Shown here one piece after another: positions 36,914-46,803 of a DNA stretch of 62,851 bases. Origin of the DNA: an uncultured SAR86 cluster bacterium (GTDB lineage: Bacteria; Pseudomonadota; Gammaproteobacteria; Magnimaribacterales; D2472); the NCBI GenBank assembly GCA_902515775.1, contig CABXVU010000008.1, forward strand, positions 1 through 62,851, given 5' to 3'. Position 1 is the stretch's first letter; every line of letters begins with the position of its first letter. Both the position numbers and the translations under genes were made by a program. The notes beneath the pieces were generated by a model. The model saw only the letters and a program-made list of their open reading frames with translations. It had not been told where the DNA came from and did not search any database.

Positions 36914-38941
36914 ATGAATACAAAAGAATTTAATTCAGGCGAAGCATCTCTATCGGTAGATCTTAGTGAGGCTAGACAAGCTGTAAAAGAAAATAGATTT
37001 AAAGATGCGCTAGGGCTTTTCGAAATAATCCTTAAAGAAGACCCAAACCACATAGATAGTTTATATCTAGCATCGGTGTCATCGAGATATTTAAAAAAAT
37101 TCGATGATTCAAAAAAATATATTGAGCAACTAATGGTCATCGCTCCTGATATGGGAAGGGCATATCAGGAATTGGGACACATCTACAGAGATATGGGAGA
37201 TGAAACTAAGTCAGTTATTCACTATAGACAAGCCTGTGAACTTAATCCTGCATTATTAGCTTCTTGGAGCTCGCTGTATAAATACTTTACAAAAAAAAAT
37301 AATCAACCTGCAGCTGACCATGCTCGTGAGCAAATTGAAAAACTTCAATCTTTGCCTTCAGCTTTGCTTTACATTGATCAAATCATGAATGAAGGCAGAC
37401 TTGGTATAGCTGAAAGGCAATGCAGAGCATTTCTCAAAAAAAATCCAACCCACACATATGCGATGTCTCTTCTATCTGAAATCGCAAATCGCTTGGGCTA
37501 TTTTGATGATGCTGAGTTTTTACTTGAAAAGGCAGTAGAGTTTAAGCCTAATGATGGTGATCTGAGAATGAAATATGCAACGATTTTAAGAAAAAAACAA
37601 AAATTTGCAGAGACAATGGAGCAAGTAAATATTCTATGTGACCAGTTTCCAGACAATCACTCATATCAAGCTCAAAAGGCTAGTGAAATAATGCAGAATG
37701 GGGATCATAAAGAGGCTATAAAGCTACTGGATAACATATTGCAAAAGAATCCATACAATTTTAGTACATTTACTTCAAAGGGCCATGCTCAAAAGACACT
37801 TGGGCAAACAGATCAAGCAATTCAAAGCTATCAATCTGCTTATAAAATAAAACCAGATCATGGCGAGGCTTTCTTTTCACTTGCAAATTTAAAAACCTAT
37901 TCCTTTAATTCAGATGAGCTAAATGCAATGAGAGAACAGGTAAAGAGAATTGATTTAGCTTTAAGAGATAAGGCATATTTTCATTTTGCACTTGCACAAG
38001 CTTGTGAATCAATAGGCGAGTTTGATGAAGCTTTTTTTCATCTTGAAAAGGGTAATAAAATTAAGAATGATCAAAGTCAGTATTCAATTGAAAGAATGAA
38101 TGCAGAGCTTCAAGCTCAAATAGATGTATGTGATGAAGCTTTTTTTAAGAAACTGGGAAGTGGAGGTTATGAGACAAAAGATCCTATATTTATTTTAGGT
38201 TTACCTAGAGCGGGTTCAACACTTATTGAGCAAATTTTGGCATCCCATTCAATGATTGATGGAACTCTTGAACTCCCAAACATTCTTTCAATTGCCCAAA
38301 GTTTAAGAGGGGACGACATTTACGGAAAATTAGGAAATTATCCTAAAAGCATGAGATCACTTACTCAAGAACAGAGAAGGTCTCTTGGAAAGAAATATAT
38401 AGATGAAACTAGGATGCATAGAAAGGATGCGCCCATGTTCACTGATAAAATGCCAAATAATTTTAGACACATCGGCTTAATTCATTTGATTATGCCAAAT
38501 GCAAAGATTATTGATGCAAGAAGATACCCATTAGACTGTTGCTTCAGTATGTTCAAACAATTATTTGCTCAAGGCCAAGAATTTACATATGGTCTTAATG
38601 AGGCAGGAAATTATTATAAAAGTTACGTCCAGCTTATGAATCATTGGGATAAAGTTTTGCCTAATAAAATCTTAAGAGTAAATAATGAGGACGTCATTGA
38701 AGATCTTGATGGCCAGGTTAAAAGAATGCTTGATTTTTTAGGACTTCCCTTCGAAGAGGAGTGTATTTCATTTTACGAGACTGATAGATCTGTTAGAACT
38801 GCAAGCTCTGAGCAAGTAAGACAGCCTATTAATAAGTCTGGCATGGGTCGCTGGAAGCCATACGCCAAAAACTTAAAACCTCTTTTAGATGCTCTTGATA
38901 AAGATTTGCTGATAAAAGAAGACATTTCTTTAATTAGCTGA
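36914..38941 (+). CDS. TPR-repeat sulfotransferase family protein
   Basis: 675 residues. Residues 1 to about 345 are tandem TPR units (for example ALGLFEIILKEDPNHIDSLY, AYQELGHIYRDMGDETKSVIHYRQA, IQSYQSAYKIKPDHGEAFFSLANL). The C-terminal half is a sulfotransferase domain with the PAPS 5'-phosphosulfate loop FILGLPRAGSTLIEQIL near residue 430, DKMPNNFRHIGLI and the 3'-phosphate region ARRYPLDCCFSMF. Acceptor unknown; TPR-sulfotransferases in marine bacteria are thought to modify polysaccharide or protein. No signal peptide, so cytoplasmic. Confidence 0.9.
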   Translation: MNTKEFNSGEASLSVDLSEARQAVKENRFKDALGLFEIILKEDPNHIDSLYLASVSSRYLKKFDDSKKYIEQLMVIAPDMGRAYQELGHIYRDMGDETKSVIHYRQACELNPALLASWSSLYKYFTKKNNQPAADHAREQIEKLQSLPSALLYIDQIMNEGRLGIAERQCRAFLKKNPTHTYAMSLLSEIANRLGYFDDAEFLLEKAVEFKPNDGDLRMKYATILRKKQKFAETMEQVNILCDQFPDNHSYQAQKASEIMQNGDHKEAIKLLDNILQKNPYNFSTFTSKGHAQKTLGQTDQAIQSYQSAYKIKPDHGEAFFSLANLKTYSFNSDELNAMREQVKRIDLALRDKAYFHFALAQACESIGEFDEAFFHLEKGNKIKNDQSQYSIERMNAELQAQIDVCDEAFFKKLGSGGYETKDPIFILGLPRAGSTLIEQILASHSMIDGTLELPNILSIAQSLRGDDIYGKLGNYPKSMRSLTQEQRRSLGKKYIDETRMHRKDAPMFTDKMPNNFRHIGLIHLIMPNAKIIDARRYPLDCCFSMFKQLFAQGQEFTYGLNEAGNYYKSYVQLMNHWDKVLPNKILRVNNEDVIEDLDGQVKRMLDFLGLPFEEECISFYETDRSVRTASSEQVRQPINKSGMGRWKPYAKNLKPLLDALDKDLLIKEDISLIS

Positions 38942-38962
38942 TTACGATATATCTATTTATCG

Positions 38963-39730
38963 ATGTCAATTATTACTGTAAAAAACTTAACGAAAAACTA
39001 TCCAAGTCCAGAATCAGCCAATGAGTTATTTACGGCGGTTGATAGCATAAATTTAAACATTGAAAAAGAAGAAATATTTGGTCTATTGGGGCCAAATGGA
39101 GCTGGTAAAACTTCAACGCTAGAAATGTTAGAGGGATTAAATAAGATTGATGACGGCTCGGTTGAGATTGATTCTATTAACGTTGAGTCATCCCCATATG
39201 CTGTAAAGGAAATTATCGGTGTTCAGCTGCAATCAAGTGAGTATTTTGATCGATTAAATTTATCAGACTTAATTAATCTCTTTGCTGCACTTTATTCAGC
39301 TTCAGTTGAGCCAAGAGAGTTACTTGCTAAATTTAATTTAGAAAATAAAATCCTTGCGAAACCTGATGAATTATCAGGAGGGCAAAGACAAAGGTTCTCC
39401 ATTGCCTGCGCACTAGTCCATAATCCAAAAATTTTATTTTTAGACGAACCAACCACTGGATTAGATCCACAAGCAAAAAGAAATATATGGAAAATTATTA
39501 AAACTCTAAATAAGGCTGGGATGACAATTGTTTTAACTACTCATAACATGGAGGAGGCTGAATATTTGTGTGATCGAATAGCGATCATGGATGAAGGCTC
39601 TGTTATAGCTCAAGACTCTCCAAAACAACTTATTAAAGATTACGTAAATAATATCCCTGAATGCACCTCCCGTGGCAATTTAGAGGATGTTTTTTTAGCA
39701 TTAACAGGCCATGAGTTAAGAGAAACATAA
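38963..39730 (+). CDS. ABC transporter ATP-binding protein (export type)
   Basis: 255 residues with Walker A GPNGAGKTST, Q-loop VQLQSSEYF, signature LSGGQRQRFSIACAL, Walker B ILFLDEPTTGLDPQ and the H-loop TTHNMEEAEYLCDRIAIMDEG, typical of the CcmA/DrrA-like exporter subfamily. The stop overlaps the permease ATG by one base (TAATG). The gene starts 21 bases after the TPR-sulfotransferase and may be cotranscribed with it. Confidence 0.93.
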   Translation: MSIITVKNLTKNYPSPESANELFTAVDSINLNIEKEEIFGLLGPNGAGKTSTLEMLEGLNKIDDGSVEIDSINVESSPYAVKEIIGVQLQSSEYFDRLNLSDLINLFAALYSASVEPRELLAKFNLENKILAKPDELSGGQRQRFSIACALVHNPKILFLDEPTTGLDPQAKRNIWKIIKTLNKAGMTIVLTTHNMEEAEYLCDRIAIMDEGSVIAQDSPKQLIKDYVNNIPECTSRGNLEDVFLALTGHELRET

Positions 39731-40815
39731 TGTTAAGTAAATCTCAAATATATCTTGGAAGCACTTTCATTAAAATTTATTACAGAGACAGACAATCATT
39801 AATTTTCAGTATTATTTTTCCATTAATTTTGATTGGAGTATTTTTATACGCAGATGGTGAGCCAAGCCCAACGAACTTAGGCTTAGTCAATCAGTCTCAA
39901 AATGAATTGTCTTTAAAATTTACAAAATTATTAAAAGATAAAAAAATATTTTTAGTTCAACAAGGCACAGTTTCTGAGTTAAAGGATAGTTTGAACTCAG
40001 GTGATATTACTGCTCTAATTATTATTCCTGAAACTTTCAATCAATCGGGAATAGCTCAACTTAAATTACTACTTGATGCTTCCCAAGTCAGGCAGGTGGA
40101 CTTTATAAAAGATTCTATTGAGTCTACTTTACTCTCAATTGAGCGAGAGATAAGAGGTGCTCAGCCAATGTTTGCTTTAGAGCTAGAGGACATTAAATCA
40201 AGACCTCAAAGATACATAGACTTTTTGTTACCAGGAATTTTGGCATACATGTTAATGAATCTTTGTGTTGCTGGAAGTGGATATAATCTTGTTGAATATA
40301 GAAGAAGAGGGATTTTAAAAAGATTATTTGTAACACCAATAAAGCCGAAGGACTTTATAATCTCGATTGTTTTGGCAAGAATGTTTATTGTGTTAATTCA
40401 GCTTTCAGTAATTCTTACTCTGGCAGTTGGATTATTGGATATAAATATTATCGGAAGTTTAATGTCACTATTTGGAGCAGTAGTCCTCGGCGCATTTATT
40501 TTTTTATGCATCGGATTTTTTTTAGGAAGTTTGGCAAAAACACAAGAATCAATTCAACCAATTGCATTACTTTTTACATTTCCTCAACTTATTTTATCTG
40601 GAATTTTCTTTCCTATCACAAGCTTACCAGAGATTTTGCAACCCACAGCTCATATTTTGCCGCTGAGCGTCATAGCTTCCTCTATTAGAGATATAGCAAA
40701 TGATGGAGCGACTTTAATAAGTTTTGATCTCAATTTTCTTGGAATTATCCTATGGATGGTAATTAGTTTTTTTATTGCTACAAAATTTTTTGATTGGCAA
40801 AAAGTAAACTCTTAA
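39730..40815 (+). CDS. ABC-2 type permease
   Basis: 361-residue membrane subunit matching the ATPase before it. It has one N-terminal TM segment (SLIFSIIFPLILIGVFLYA), a large extracytoplasmic domain (about residues 45-165), then five TM segments, with YRRRGILKRLFVTPIKP between them and LSGIFFPITSLPEILQPTAHILPL, the usual ABC-2 features. Probable exporter of a lipid, drug or glycan; no substrate can be assigned. Convergent with the amidase, with 3 bases between stops. Confidence 0.9.
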   Translation: MLSKSQIYLGSTFIKIYYRDRQSLIFSIIFPLILIGVFLYADGEPSPTNLGLVNQSQNELSLKFTKLLKDKKIFLVQQGTVSELKDSLNSGDITALIIIPETFNQSGIAQLKLLLDASQVRQVDFIKDSIESTLLSIEREIRGAQPMFALELEDIKSRPQRYIDFLLPGILAYMLMNLCVAGSGYNLVEYRRRGILKRLFVTPIKPKDFIISIVLARMFIVLIQLSVILTLAVGLLDINIIGSLMSLFGAVVLGAFIFLCIGFFLGSLAKTQESIQPIALLFTFPQLILSGIFFPITSLPEILQPTAHILPLSVIASSIRDIANDGATLISFDLNFLGIILWMVISFFIATKFFDWQKVNS

Positions 40816-40818
40816 TTT

Positions 40819-42177
40819 TTAAAATAGATCACTATTTGACTCTAAACTAAAACCTATTTTTAATAATTCAGCATCAGACCAAGCAGTCCCAATGATTGAA
40901 ATTCCAACTGGCAAGCCATCAATTTTTGCCATGGGAATGGTTAAATGTGGATAACCTGCAATGGCAGCAAAAGCACCATTCCCAAAGCTCATTTGATTTG
41001 ACATGGCCGTCCTATCTCCACCTTCATTATCAATTTTCCACGCAGGGTTTCTAGTTAAACCAATAAAACCATCAAGATTATTATCTTCTAGCAGCTTATC
41101 TAGATCTTCTCTAACAGATATGACCATTTGTAATGCTTGTTTATATTTATCAATCTTGCCAACAGTCTCAATGCTTTTTTGAAAAATCTCTTGTTCAAAA
41201 TAGGGCATCATTGTTGCTGCATTTTTATTATTAAATTCAATCAAAGATTGAACTGTTTTAATGGAGCTTGATGATTTTGAAAGATAATTTTCTACACCAA
41301 TTTTAAATTCATACAGCAATAAGAAATAAGAATCTTCGCTGGGATAGACTCTAGAATCATCTATTTCAACAATTGTGCCACCGAGACTGGTAACTAGATT
41401 GGTAATTTTTTCAAGCAATTGATTTGCGGCTTCATAATTTTCTCCAGATCTAAGTAACCCTAACCTTTTTCCAACAATACTATTTTTATTTAATTCACTG
41501 GTGAAGTCATAATCAAAATCTTTAGGTATCAATAAAGTAGCTGTATCATCAATGTCTGAGCCTGCTATTGTTTCTAAAACCTCTGCAACTAACTTAACAG
41601 ATTTTCCCATGGGACCTGCTGTATCTTGAGTAGAAGAGATAGGAATTATACCCTGCCTACTTACTAGTCCTACTGTTGGTTTAAATCCAACTATCCCATT
41701 GACTGAAGCTGGACAAGATATCGAGCCATTTGTTTCAGTGCCAATTGCTAGATCAACCGAACCAGATGCAACGGCAACAGCCGAGCCAGAGCTTGATCCG
41801 CAGGGATTTAGATTATCACCATAAGGATTTAATGTTTGGCCGCCATAACTTGACCAACCACTTATAGATTTCTCTGATCTAAAGTTGGCCCATTCACTCA
41901 AATTAGTTTTTCCACTGATGTGAAAACCTTCCTGTTTGAGTTTTTTAACAATAAAAGCATCTTTTTCTGCAATATTGTCTGCAATTGCTAAAGATCCAGC
42001 AGTTGTAGGGAATCCCTCAAGATCAATATTATCTTTGATAACTATGTTAGTTGATTCTCCATCAGAGTTATCTTCTATAGTTAATATATATGCATTGAAA
42101 GGATCTTCAATTGCATACAAATCGCAATGAAGATAGGCAAAAAATAATACTCCAATTAAATATTTATTTTTTTTCAT
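40819..42177 (-). CDS. Periplasmic amidase-signature enzyme
   Basis: Amidase-signature hydrolase with Ser-cisSer-Lys triad: Lys48 (VIKDNID), cis-Ser128 in CGSSSGSA and nucleophile Ser152 in TNGSISCPAS. A signal peptide (MKKNKYLIGVLFFAYLHCDLYA) predicts export, which is not usual for GatA-like enzymes and suggests breakdown of an external amide. The 452-residue length is typical. Divergent from the TonB-dependent receptor at 42318 with a 140-base gap, so receptor and amidase may serve one substrate; this is inference. Confidence 0.92.
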   Translation of the reverse strand: MKKNKYLIGVLFFAYLHCDLYAIEDPFNAYILTIEDNSDGESTNIVIKDNIDLEGFPTTAGSLAIADNIAEKDAFIVKKLKQEGFHISGKTNLSEWANFRSEKSISGWSSYGGQTLNPYGDNLNPCGSSSGSAVAVASGSVDLAIGTETNGSISCPASVNGIVGFKPTVGLVSRQGIIPISSTQDTAGPMGKSVKLVAEVLETIAGSDIDDTATLLIPKDFDYDFTSELNKNSIVGKRLGLLRSGENYEAANQLLEKITNLVTSLGGTIVEIDDSRVYPSEDSYFLLLYEFKIGVENYLSKSSSSIKTVQSLIEFNNKNAATMMPYFEQEIFQKSIETVGKIDKYKQALQMVISVREDLDKLLEDNNLDGFIGLTRNPAWKIDNEGGDRTAMSNQMSFGNGAFAAIAGYPHLTIPMAKIDGLPVGISIIGTAWSDAELLKIGFSLESNSDLF

Positions 42178-42256
42178 ATCCTAATCTTATATCGGTTTTT
42201 TCAATCAATAAATGATGATTGAAAAATAAAATCCATCAGATATATGCACTAAAAAG

Positions 42257-42284
42257 TTGCAAATTAGTATATAAAATGCATACT
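42257..42284 (+). promoter_or_regulatory. Candidate promoter of receptor gene at 42318
   Basis: TTGCAA (42257-42262) and CATACT (42279-42284) are separated by 16 bases, 33 bases before the ATG. Match to the sigma70 consensus is moderate. Confidence 0.3.
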
Positions 42285-42317
42285 TTTTAAACAATTTTTA
42301 AATATTAGGGGAAAAAT

Positions 42318-44837
42318 ATGTTAAATAAAGCTACTTGGATGGTTTCAAGACTATCCATATCAACAATTATTGCTGTTAGTTCCATGCTTGCAGTAGATTC
42401 GTATGCTCAGGATGCTGAATTTGTAGAGGAAGTTGTCAGCATTGGTACTCGTGGTAAGCCTAGATCAGTTTCTAGCTCTCCAGTGCCTGTTGATGTTCTT
42501 AGTGCTGATGATATTAGTAAGACAGGTACAGATGACCTTCTCATGCAGCTTCAAGGCAGCATTCCTTCATTAAATGTTCATTTGCAGCCGATTAGTGATG
42601 CTGCGAGTATGATTCGTCCTGCAAACTTAAGAGGTTTGTCAGCTGATGCTACTTTGATCTTCACAAATGGTAAACGAAGACATCACGCTTCAGTTATTGC
42701 CTTCCAAGGTGGTGGAGTGAATGATGGGTCTCAGGGTGCAGATATTTCAGTAATCCCAGCTATTGCTCTTAAAAGAGTTGAAGTACTTAGAGATGGTGCT
42801 TCAGCACAATATGGTTCAGATGCTATTGCTGGTGTTATTAACTTTGTGCTCGATGATATCTCTGAAGGTGGAACCCTCTCTTACAAGATGGGTGAATATA
42901 CCGAAGGTGATGGCAATACAACTACTATTGCTGGAAAATACGGCATGCCTCTTGGTCAAGATGGATTTGTTACAACCAGTTTTCAGATCAGACAAGCTGA
43001 TGACACTTCCAGAAGTCAACAAAGACCTGACTGTGCAGATTTAACAGCAGGTGGAAACACTGCTGTTGCAAATCCTTGTCAGATTTGGGGCGCTCCAAAA
43101 GTTGATGACGATGTGACCTTCTTTATGAACACTGGAGTTACGAACAGTGATGGCTCAGAGTCGTACATGTTTGGTAACTATTCAGAAAGAGATGTTGATG
43201 GAGGATTCTATTACCGTAATCCAGATGGCAGAAGCGGTGTTTTTACAATTGGCGACTTCAGAGCTGTTGGAAACGTAGATGGTACTTGTGCATATGGAAC
43301 AGGTGATTCAGGCCAAGTCGATCCATCTGATTATGCTATGAGGGATGCGATCATGGCTGACCCAAGTTGTTTTTTAATGAATGAAATTGCTCCAGGAGGG
43401 TATACACCTAGATTCTTGGGTAACATTACTGATACTTCATTAACAATAGGTAGAAGAGGAGATATTACTGAAGGTTTTTTAGCTGGTCATTCATATGATC
43501 TAAGTGGATCAGTTGGTAGAAACGAAGCTGACTTTGGCTTGAACAATACTGTTAACCCTTCTATGGGCCCTGATACACCTCGTAATTTTTACACTGGGTC
43601 TTACATTGAACTAGAAAAAGTTTTTAACTTTGATTTAACAAGACAAGTTGATTCTATGACAGTTGCCTATGGTGCTGAGTGGAGAGAAGAAACTTTTGAA
43701 GTTATTTCAGGTGAGGAAGCTTCATGGAAAGCTGGCAAATATGCGCTTCAAGGATTCAATGTTGGATCTCATGGATTCGCAGGATTTTCTCCTGATTCTC
43801 AAGGCGCTTTTACAAGAAGAAGCTATGGTTTATATGTTGATTTAGAAAATCAAGTAAGTGATGCTTTTCTACTTGGTGGTTCTTTCAGGTATGAAGATTA
43901 TTCTACATTTGGAGATACTAACGACTTTAAACTAAATGCAAGATATCAAGTTTCAGAAAATCTAGCATGGCGTGCTTCAACAAGTACTGGTTTTAGAGCA
44001 CCAACTCAAGGACAGGTAAATGTTGTAAACACTCAAACAACGCTTGTTGATGGACAATTGACTCAGGCTCAAACATTACCTGGGTTTAAGTTAGGCGCTG
44101 GGCAGTTAAAACCTGAAGAAGCTACAAACACATCATTTGGTGTTGTTTATAATGCTGGTGAATTGTCACTTACTGCTGATTTCTTTGTGATTGAGTTAGA
44201 AGACAGGGTTGCATTAACCAGTAATGCAGCTCCTACTGCTGCTCAGGTTACAGCCATGGGCGCAGCAGGCATTCCAAATCCAGAATTAATTGGTCAGGTA
44301 AACTACTTTACAAATGACTTTGATACAGAAACTACTGGTTATGATTTAGTTGCAACCTATAGTACGGTCCTTCTTGGTGCTGATGCTGATATAAGTGCTG
44401 CTTGGAATCATACTGAGACAGAGGTTACAAACGCCGGTGCTGTAACTGGTGCTTCAAAAATTAAAAGATTAGAGGAAGGTCTTCCTGAAGATAGAATGAC
44501 AATCACCGTTGCTCAAACTTGGAGTGATAGAGTAAGCTCATTTGTGAGAGCTAATTATTATGGCGAGTATTATGCTGTGCATGCTGATTGGTTTGGTACA
44601 GACTCAGATGCTGAGTGGACTGTTGATGCATCTGTAAGCATTGATCTATCTGATAACTTCTATGTTTCAGCAGGTGTTCAAAACTTGTTTGATACAGAAG
44701 CTTTAAAAATTGAAGGCTCATCAGGAGCTGCTGGTGAGGGCGTTCCAGGGAATGTACTCGGAGCAATTTATTATGAAACTTCTCCATATGGCATCGAAGG
44801 TGCTTTCTGGTACGTTAAAGCTGGATATAATTTCTAA
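42318..44837 (+). CDS. TonB-dependent receptor
   Basis: 839-residue outer-membrane transporter. Signal peptide ends near DSYAQDA; FVEEVVSIGTRGK is the TonB-box region; the plug shows NLRGLSADATLIFTNGKRRH, VEVLRDGASAQYGSDAIAGV and NFVLDD; the barrel ends AFWYVKAGYNF. The plug is of the type with a DGASAQYGSDAIAG element found in many marine and sphingomonad receptors. AGGGGAAAAAT before the ATG is a good ribosome site. Ligand unknown, possibly an amide-containing compound given the divergent periplasmic amidase. Confidence 0.95.
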   Translation: MLNKATWMVSRLSISTIIAVSSMLAVDSYAQDAEFVEEVVSIGTRGKPRSVSSSPVPVDVLSADDISKTGTDDLLMQLQGSIPSLNVHLQPISDAASMIRPANLRGLSADATLIFTNGKRRHHASVIAFQGGGVNDGSQGADISVIPAIALKRVEVLRDGASAQYGSDAIAGVINFVLDDISEGGTLSYKMGEYTEGDGNTTTIAGKYGMPLGQDGFVTTSFQIRQADDTSRSQQRPDCADLTAGGNTAVANPCQIWGAPKVDDDVTFFMNTGVTNSDGSESYMFGNYSERDVDGGFYYRNPDGRSGVFTIGDFRAVGNVDGTCAYGTGDSGQVDPSDYAMRDAIMADPSCFLMNEIAPGGYTPRFLGNITDTSLTIGRRGDITEGFLAGHSYDLSGSVGRNEADFGLNNTVNPSMGPDTPRNFYTGSYIELEKVFNFDLTRQVDSMTVAYGAEWREETFEVISGEEASWKAGKYALQGFNVGSHGFAGFSPDSQGAFTRRSYGLYVDLENQVSDAFLLGGSFRYEDYSTFGDTNDFKLNARYQVSENLAWRASTSTGFRAPTQGQVNVVNTQTTLVDGQLTQAQTLPGFKLGAGQLKPEEATNTSFGVVYNAGELSLTADFFVIELEDRVALTSNAAPTAAQVTAMGAAGIPNPELIGQVNYFTNDFDTETTGYDLVATYSTVLLGADADISAAWNHTETEVTNAGAVTGASKIKRLEEGLPEDRMTITVAQTWSDRVSSFVRANYYGEYYAVHADWFGTDSDAEWTVDASVSIDLSDNFYVSAGVQNLFDTEALKIEGSSGAAGEGVPGNVLGAIYYETSPYGIEGAFWYVKAGYNF

Positions 44838-44854
44838 GATTTTATCTTGAAACT

Positions 44855-44880
44855 AAAAGGGTGCTTTTGCACCCTTTTTT
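44855..44880 (+). terminator. Rho-independent terminator after receptor
   Basis: AAAAGGGTGC and GCACCCTTTT pair around a TTTT loop, followed by further T, 18 bases after the stop. Confidence 0.93.
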
Positions 44881-44884
44881 TATA

Positions 44885-45541
44885 TTATTTTTTAGATATT
44901 GCAGAAATACTATAAAGTCCAACTGACACCGCAGGACCTATACCAAATGCAAAGATTAAAGTTGCAAGACCAATAGTTCCGCCCAATTTCCAACCAATTG
45001 AAATTATAGTTAATTCAATAAAAGCTCTTACCCAGGCAATTGGCAAGCCTGAGACTCTTTGAAAACCTGTCATCAACCCATCTCTAGGCCCAGGACCTAA
45101 GTTTGCAATAAGATAAATTCCACTTGCAAAACCTACCAACAAAGTTCCAAAGACAGCTTGTAATACTCTAATTAAAAAATCTTCAGGATGAGGCAAGTAT
45201 GGCAGTGACCACTCAATTACAGCTGCAATAATTATTAAATTTAAAACCGTGCCAATTCCTGGCGTCTGTTTTAACGGTATCCATATTATTAACACACACA
45301 AACTTATCAAAAAAGTAAGCTTTCCAATACTCAATCCAAAGGTTTTGGAAAGACCCTCAGCTAAGACTGTCCACGGACTCATGCCGGCTCCTGCGGTAAT
45401 AATAATTGATTCACCCAATCCAAATAATGCTAATCCAAAGCAAAGCATGAAAAGGGTTGCAGGATTAGGTTTATAATTTAAAGGTTTTTCTGAGCTCCAA
45501 TTTGTTTTTGGAACAGATTTTATTAAAAAAATTTTCATCAA
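44885..45541 (-). CDS. YczE/YyaS/YitT-type membrane protein
   Basis: 218-residue integral membrane protein with five or six TM segments. Family-like motifs are FGLALFGLGESIIITAGAGMSPWTVLAEGLSK (two parts) and LGPGPRDGLMTG. The role of this family is not established. Convergent with the receptor, sharing the terminator region. Two Met codons open the ORF; either may be used. Confidence 0.82.
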   Translation of the reverse strand: MMKIFLIKSVPKTNWSSEKPLNYKPNPATLFMLCFGLALFGLGESIIITAGAGMSPWTVLAEGLSKTFGLSIGKLTFLISLCVLIIWIPLKQTPGIGTVLNLIIIAAVIEWSLPYLPHPEDFLIRVLQAVFGTLLVGFASGIYLIANLGPGPRDGLMTGFQRVSGLPIAWVRAFIELTIISIGWKLGGTIGLATLIFAFGIGPAVSVGLYSISAISKK

Positions 45542-45629
45542 TAATTAAGTGTAAGTGAAGAAACAAATAATTACTTTTCATTAAAAAAAAATTAAAGAGA
45601 ATCATATTTATTAAAATATAATTTTAAGC

Positions 45630-45875
45630 ATGAATGAATCTGATTTATCAAGAATAATAGAGATGGCATGGGAGGACAGGACTCCTTTTGATGCTATCGA
45701 AACTCAGTTTGGCTTAAATGAGCAAGCTGTTAAGGAGCTAATGAGAAGCAATTTAAAACATTCGGCATACAAGAATTGGAGAAAAAGGGTAACTGGCAGA
45801 GCAACTAAACATAAAGCAAAGAGGAGTTTCGAAGTTGGTCGTCACAAATCTTATGATCAAAATAAAATTAAATAA
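45630..45875 (+). CDS. DUF2805 / TIGR03643 small protein
   Basis: 81-residue basic protein with the family core RIIEMAWEDRTPFDAIETQFG, a helix-turn-helix-like unit LNEQAVKELMRSNLK and the end YKNWRKRVTGRATKHKAKR. Function of the family is unknown; the HTH-like shape and the very basic tail suggest nucleic-acid contact (inference). No close operon partner. Confidence 0.88.
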   Translation: MNESDLSRIIEMAWEDRTPFDAIETQFGLNEQAVKELMRSNLKHSAYKNWRKRVTGRATKHKAKRSFEVGRHKSYDQNKIK

Positions 45876-45971
45876 GCTTATCAAGTTCTGAAATAAAAAT
45901 TTCTTAGTTAAAAATTTTTACATTTCTTAAAATTGAAGTTAGTATATTTTTTATTCATTACAAAAAATATT

Positions 45972-46415
45972 ATGAAACACACACTTTTAACCTTAGTTTT
46001 AATATCAACAATTTCTCTGCATGCAGGTCATCACGAAAAAATGATGGATGCAAAAGATGTAGTAAAAAAAGCCTATGCAACTTTTGCATCTGGTGATACA
46101 GAAGGGTGGACAGCCCTCCATGCTGATGATCTTACCTTTACTGTATTTGGCAACATGCCAACCACTGGAAAACATGTTGGGCCTGAGGCAGTAATTAAAA
46201 ATGTTTTTGAGCCTATTGCAGTTCATTGGCCAAATTTTAAAATCGAACATAAAGCAATCTACTCTGACGGAAACATGGTCTTTGTGCACTCAGACATGAC
46301 CGCCGACGGCTTAAGCACCGAAACATTACATATGTTTAGAGTTGAGGAAGGAATCATCCAAAGTTTTACTGCATTTGATGACACCGGTTCGATGTCTGAA
46401 GCAGCTGTAAATTAA
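45972..46415 (+). CDS. Secreted SnoaL-like / NTF2-fold protein
   Basis: 147 residues: signal peptide MKHTLLTLVLISTISLHAG, then a His/Met-rich junction (HHEKMMDAKD) and a cone fold with KKAYATFASGDTEGWTALHADDLTFTVFG, KHVGPEAVIKNVF and HMFRVEEGIIQSFTAFDDTGSM. The ATG at 45972 is chosen because an upstream in-frame TTG extension has no signal-peptide logic. Likely periplasmic ligand binding or enzyme; nothing more can be said. Confidence 0.8.
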   Translation: MKHTLLTLVLISTISLHAGHHEKMMDAKDVVKKAYATFASGDTEGWTALHADDLTFTVFGNMPTTGKHVGPEAVIKNVFEPIAVHWPNFKIEHKAIYSDGNMVFVHSDMTADGLSTETLHMFRVEEGIIQSFTAFDDTGSMSEAAVN

Positions 46416-46476
46416 TTAAATAGCGTCTCTTCAATTTACAGTATTATTATCGGCATTTTAAAAAAATAGCCTCTAA

Positions 46477-46800
46477 ATGAAATCATTAATTGCACACGTA
46501 TTTTTTTCTACAATTTTTTTATTTTTTTTAAGTGCTTGTCAGGTTAAAGAAGTCAGTCCTTATGCTCAAGCTAAAAATCCATATTCTCATCTTGGAGTTG
46601 AAGGTTACACAGGCGTTGCATTAACATCCTGCTTGGCGGTATCTGGCCCACCTGCAGGGAGACCAGTTAGAGCAAGAAAATTAAAGGACGGAAATGTAGT
46701 TGAGGCTGGCGCACCAGTCTCTCAGCTTGATTACTTTGATTGTGTTGACCAAGAACTTCATACTTTAGGCAGGGATAAACATGAAAAAGAATCTGATTAA
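46477..46800 (+). CDS. Small lipoprotein, unknown
   Basis: 107-residue protein with a clear lipoprotein signal ending FLSAC (Cys21). The mature part has PYAQAKNPYSHLGVEGYTG, two further Cys (LTSCLAVSG, YFDCVDQ) that could pair, and a charged end (DKHEKESD). No known domain is recognised. Convergent with metB, with 3 bases between stops. Confidence 0.65.
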   Translation: MKSLIAHVFFSTIFLFFLSACQVKEVSPYAQAKNPYSHLGVEGYTGVALTSCLAVSGPPAGRPVRARKLKDGNVVEAGAPVSQLDYFDCVDQELHTLGRDKHEKESD

Positions 46801-46803
46801 AAT

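Noticed and set aside
42816-43022. Antisense and overlapping open frames inside the receptor genes (several)
   Set aside because: They lack ribosome sites and recognisable domains and lie wholly within well-supported receptor genes.
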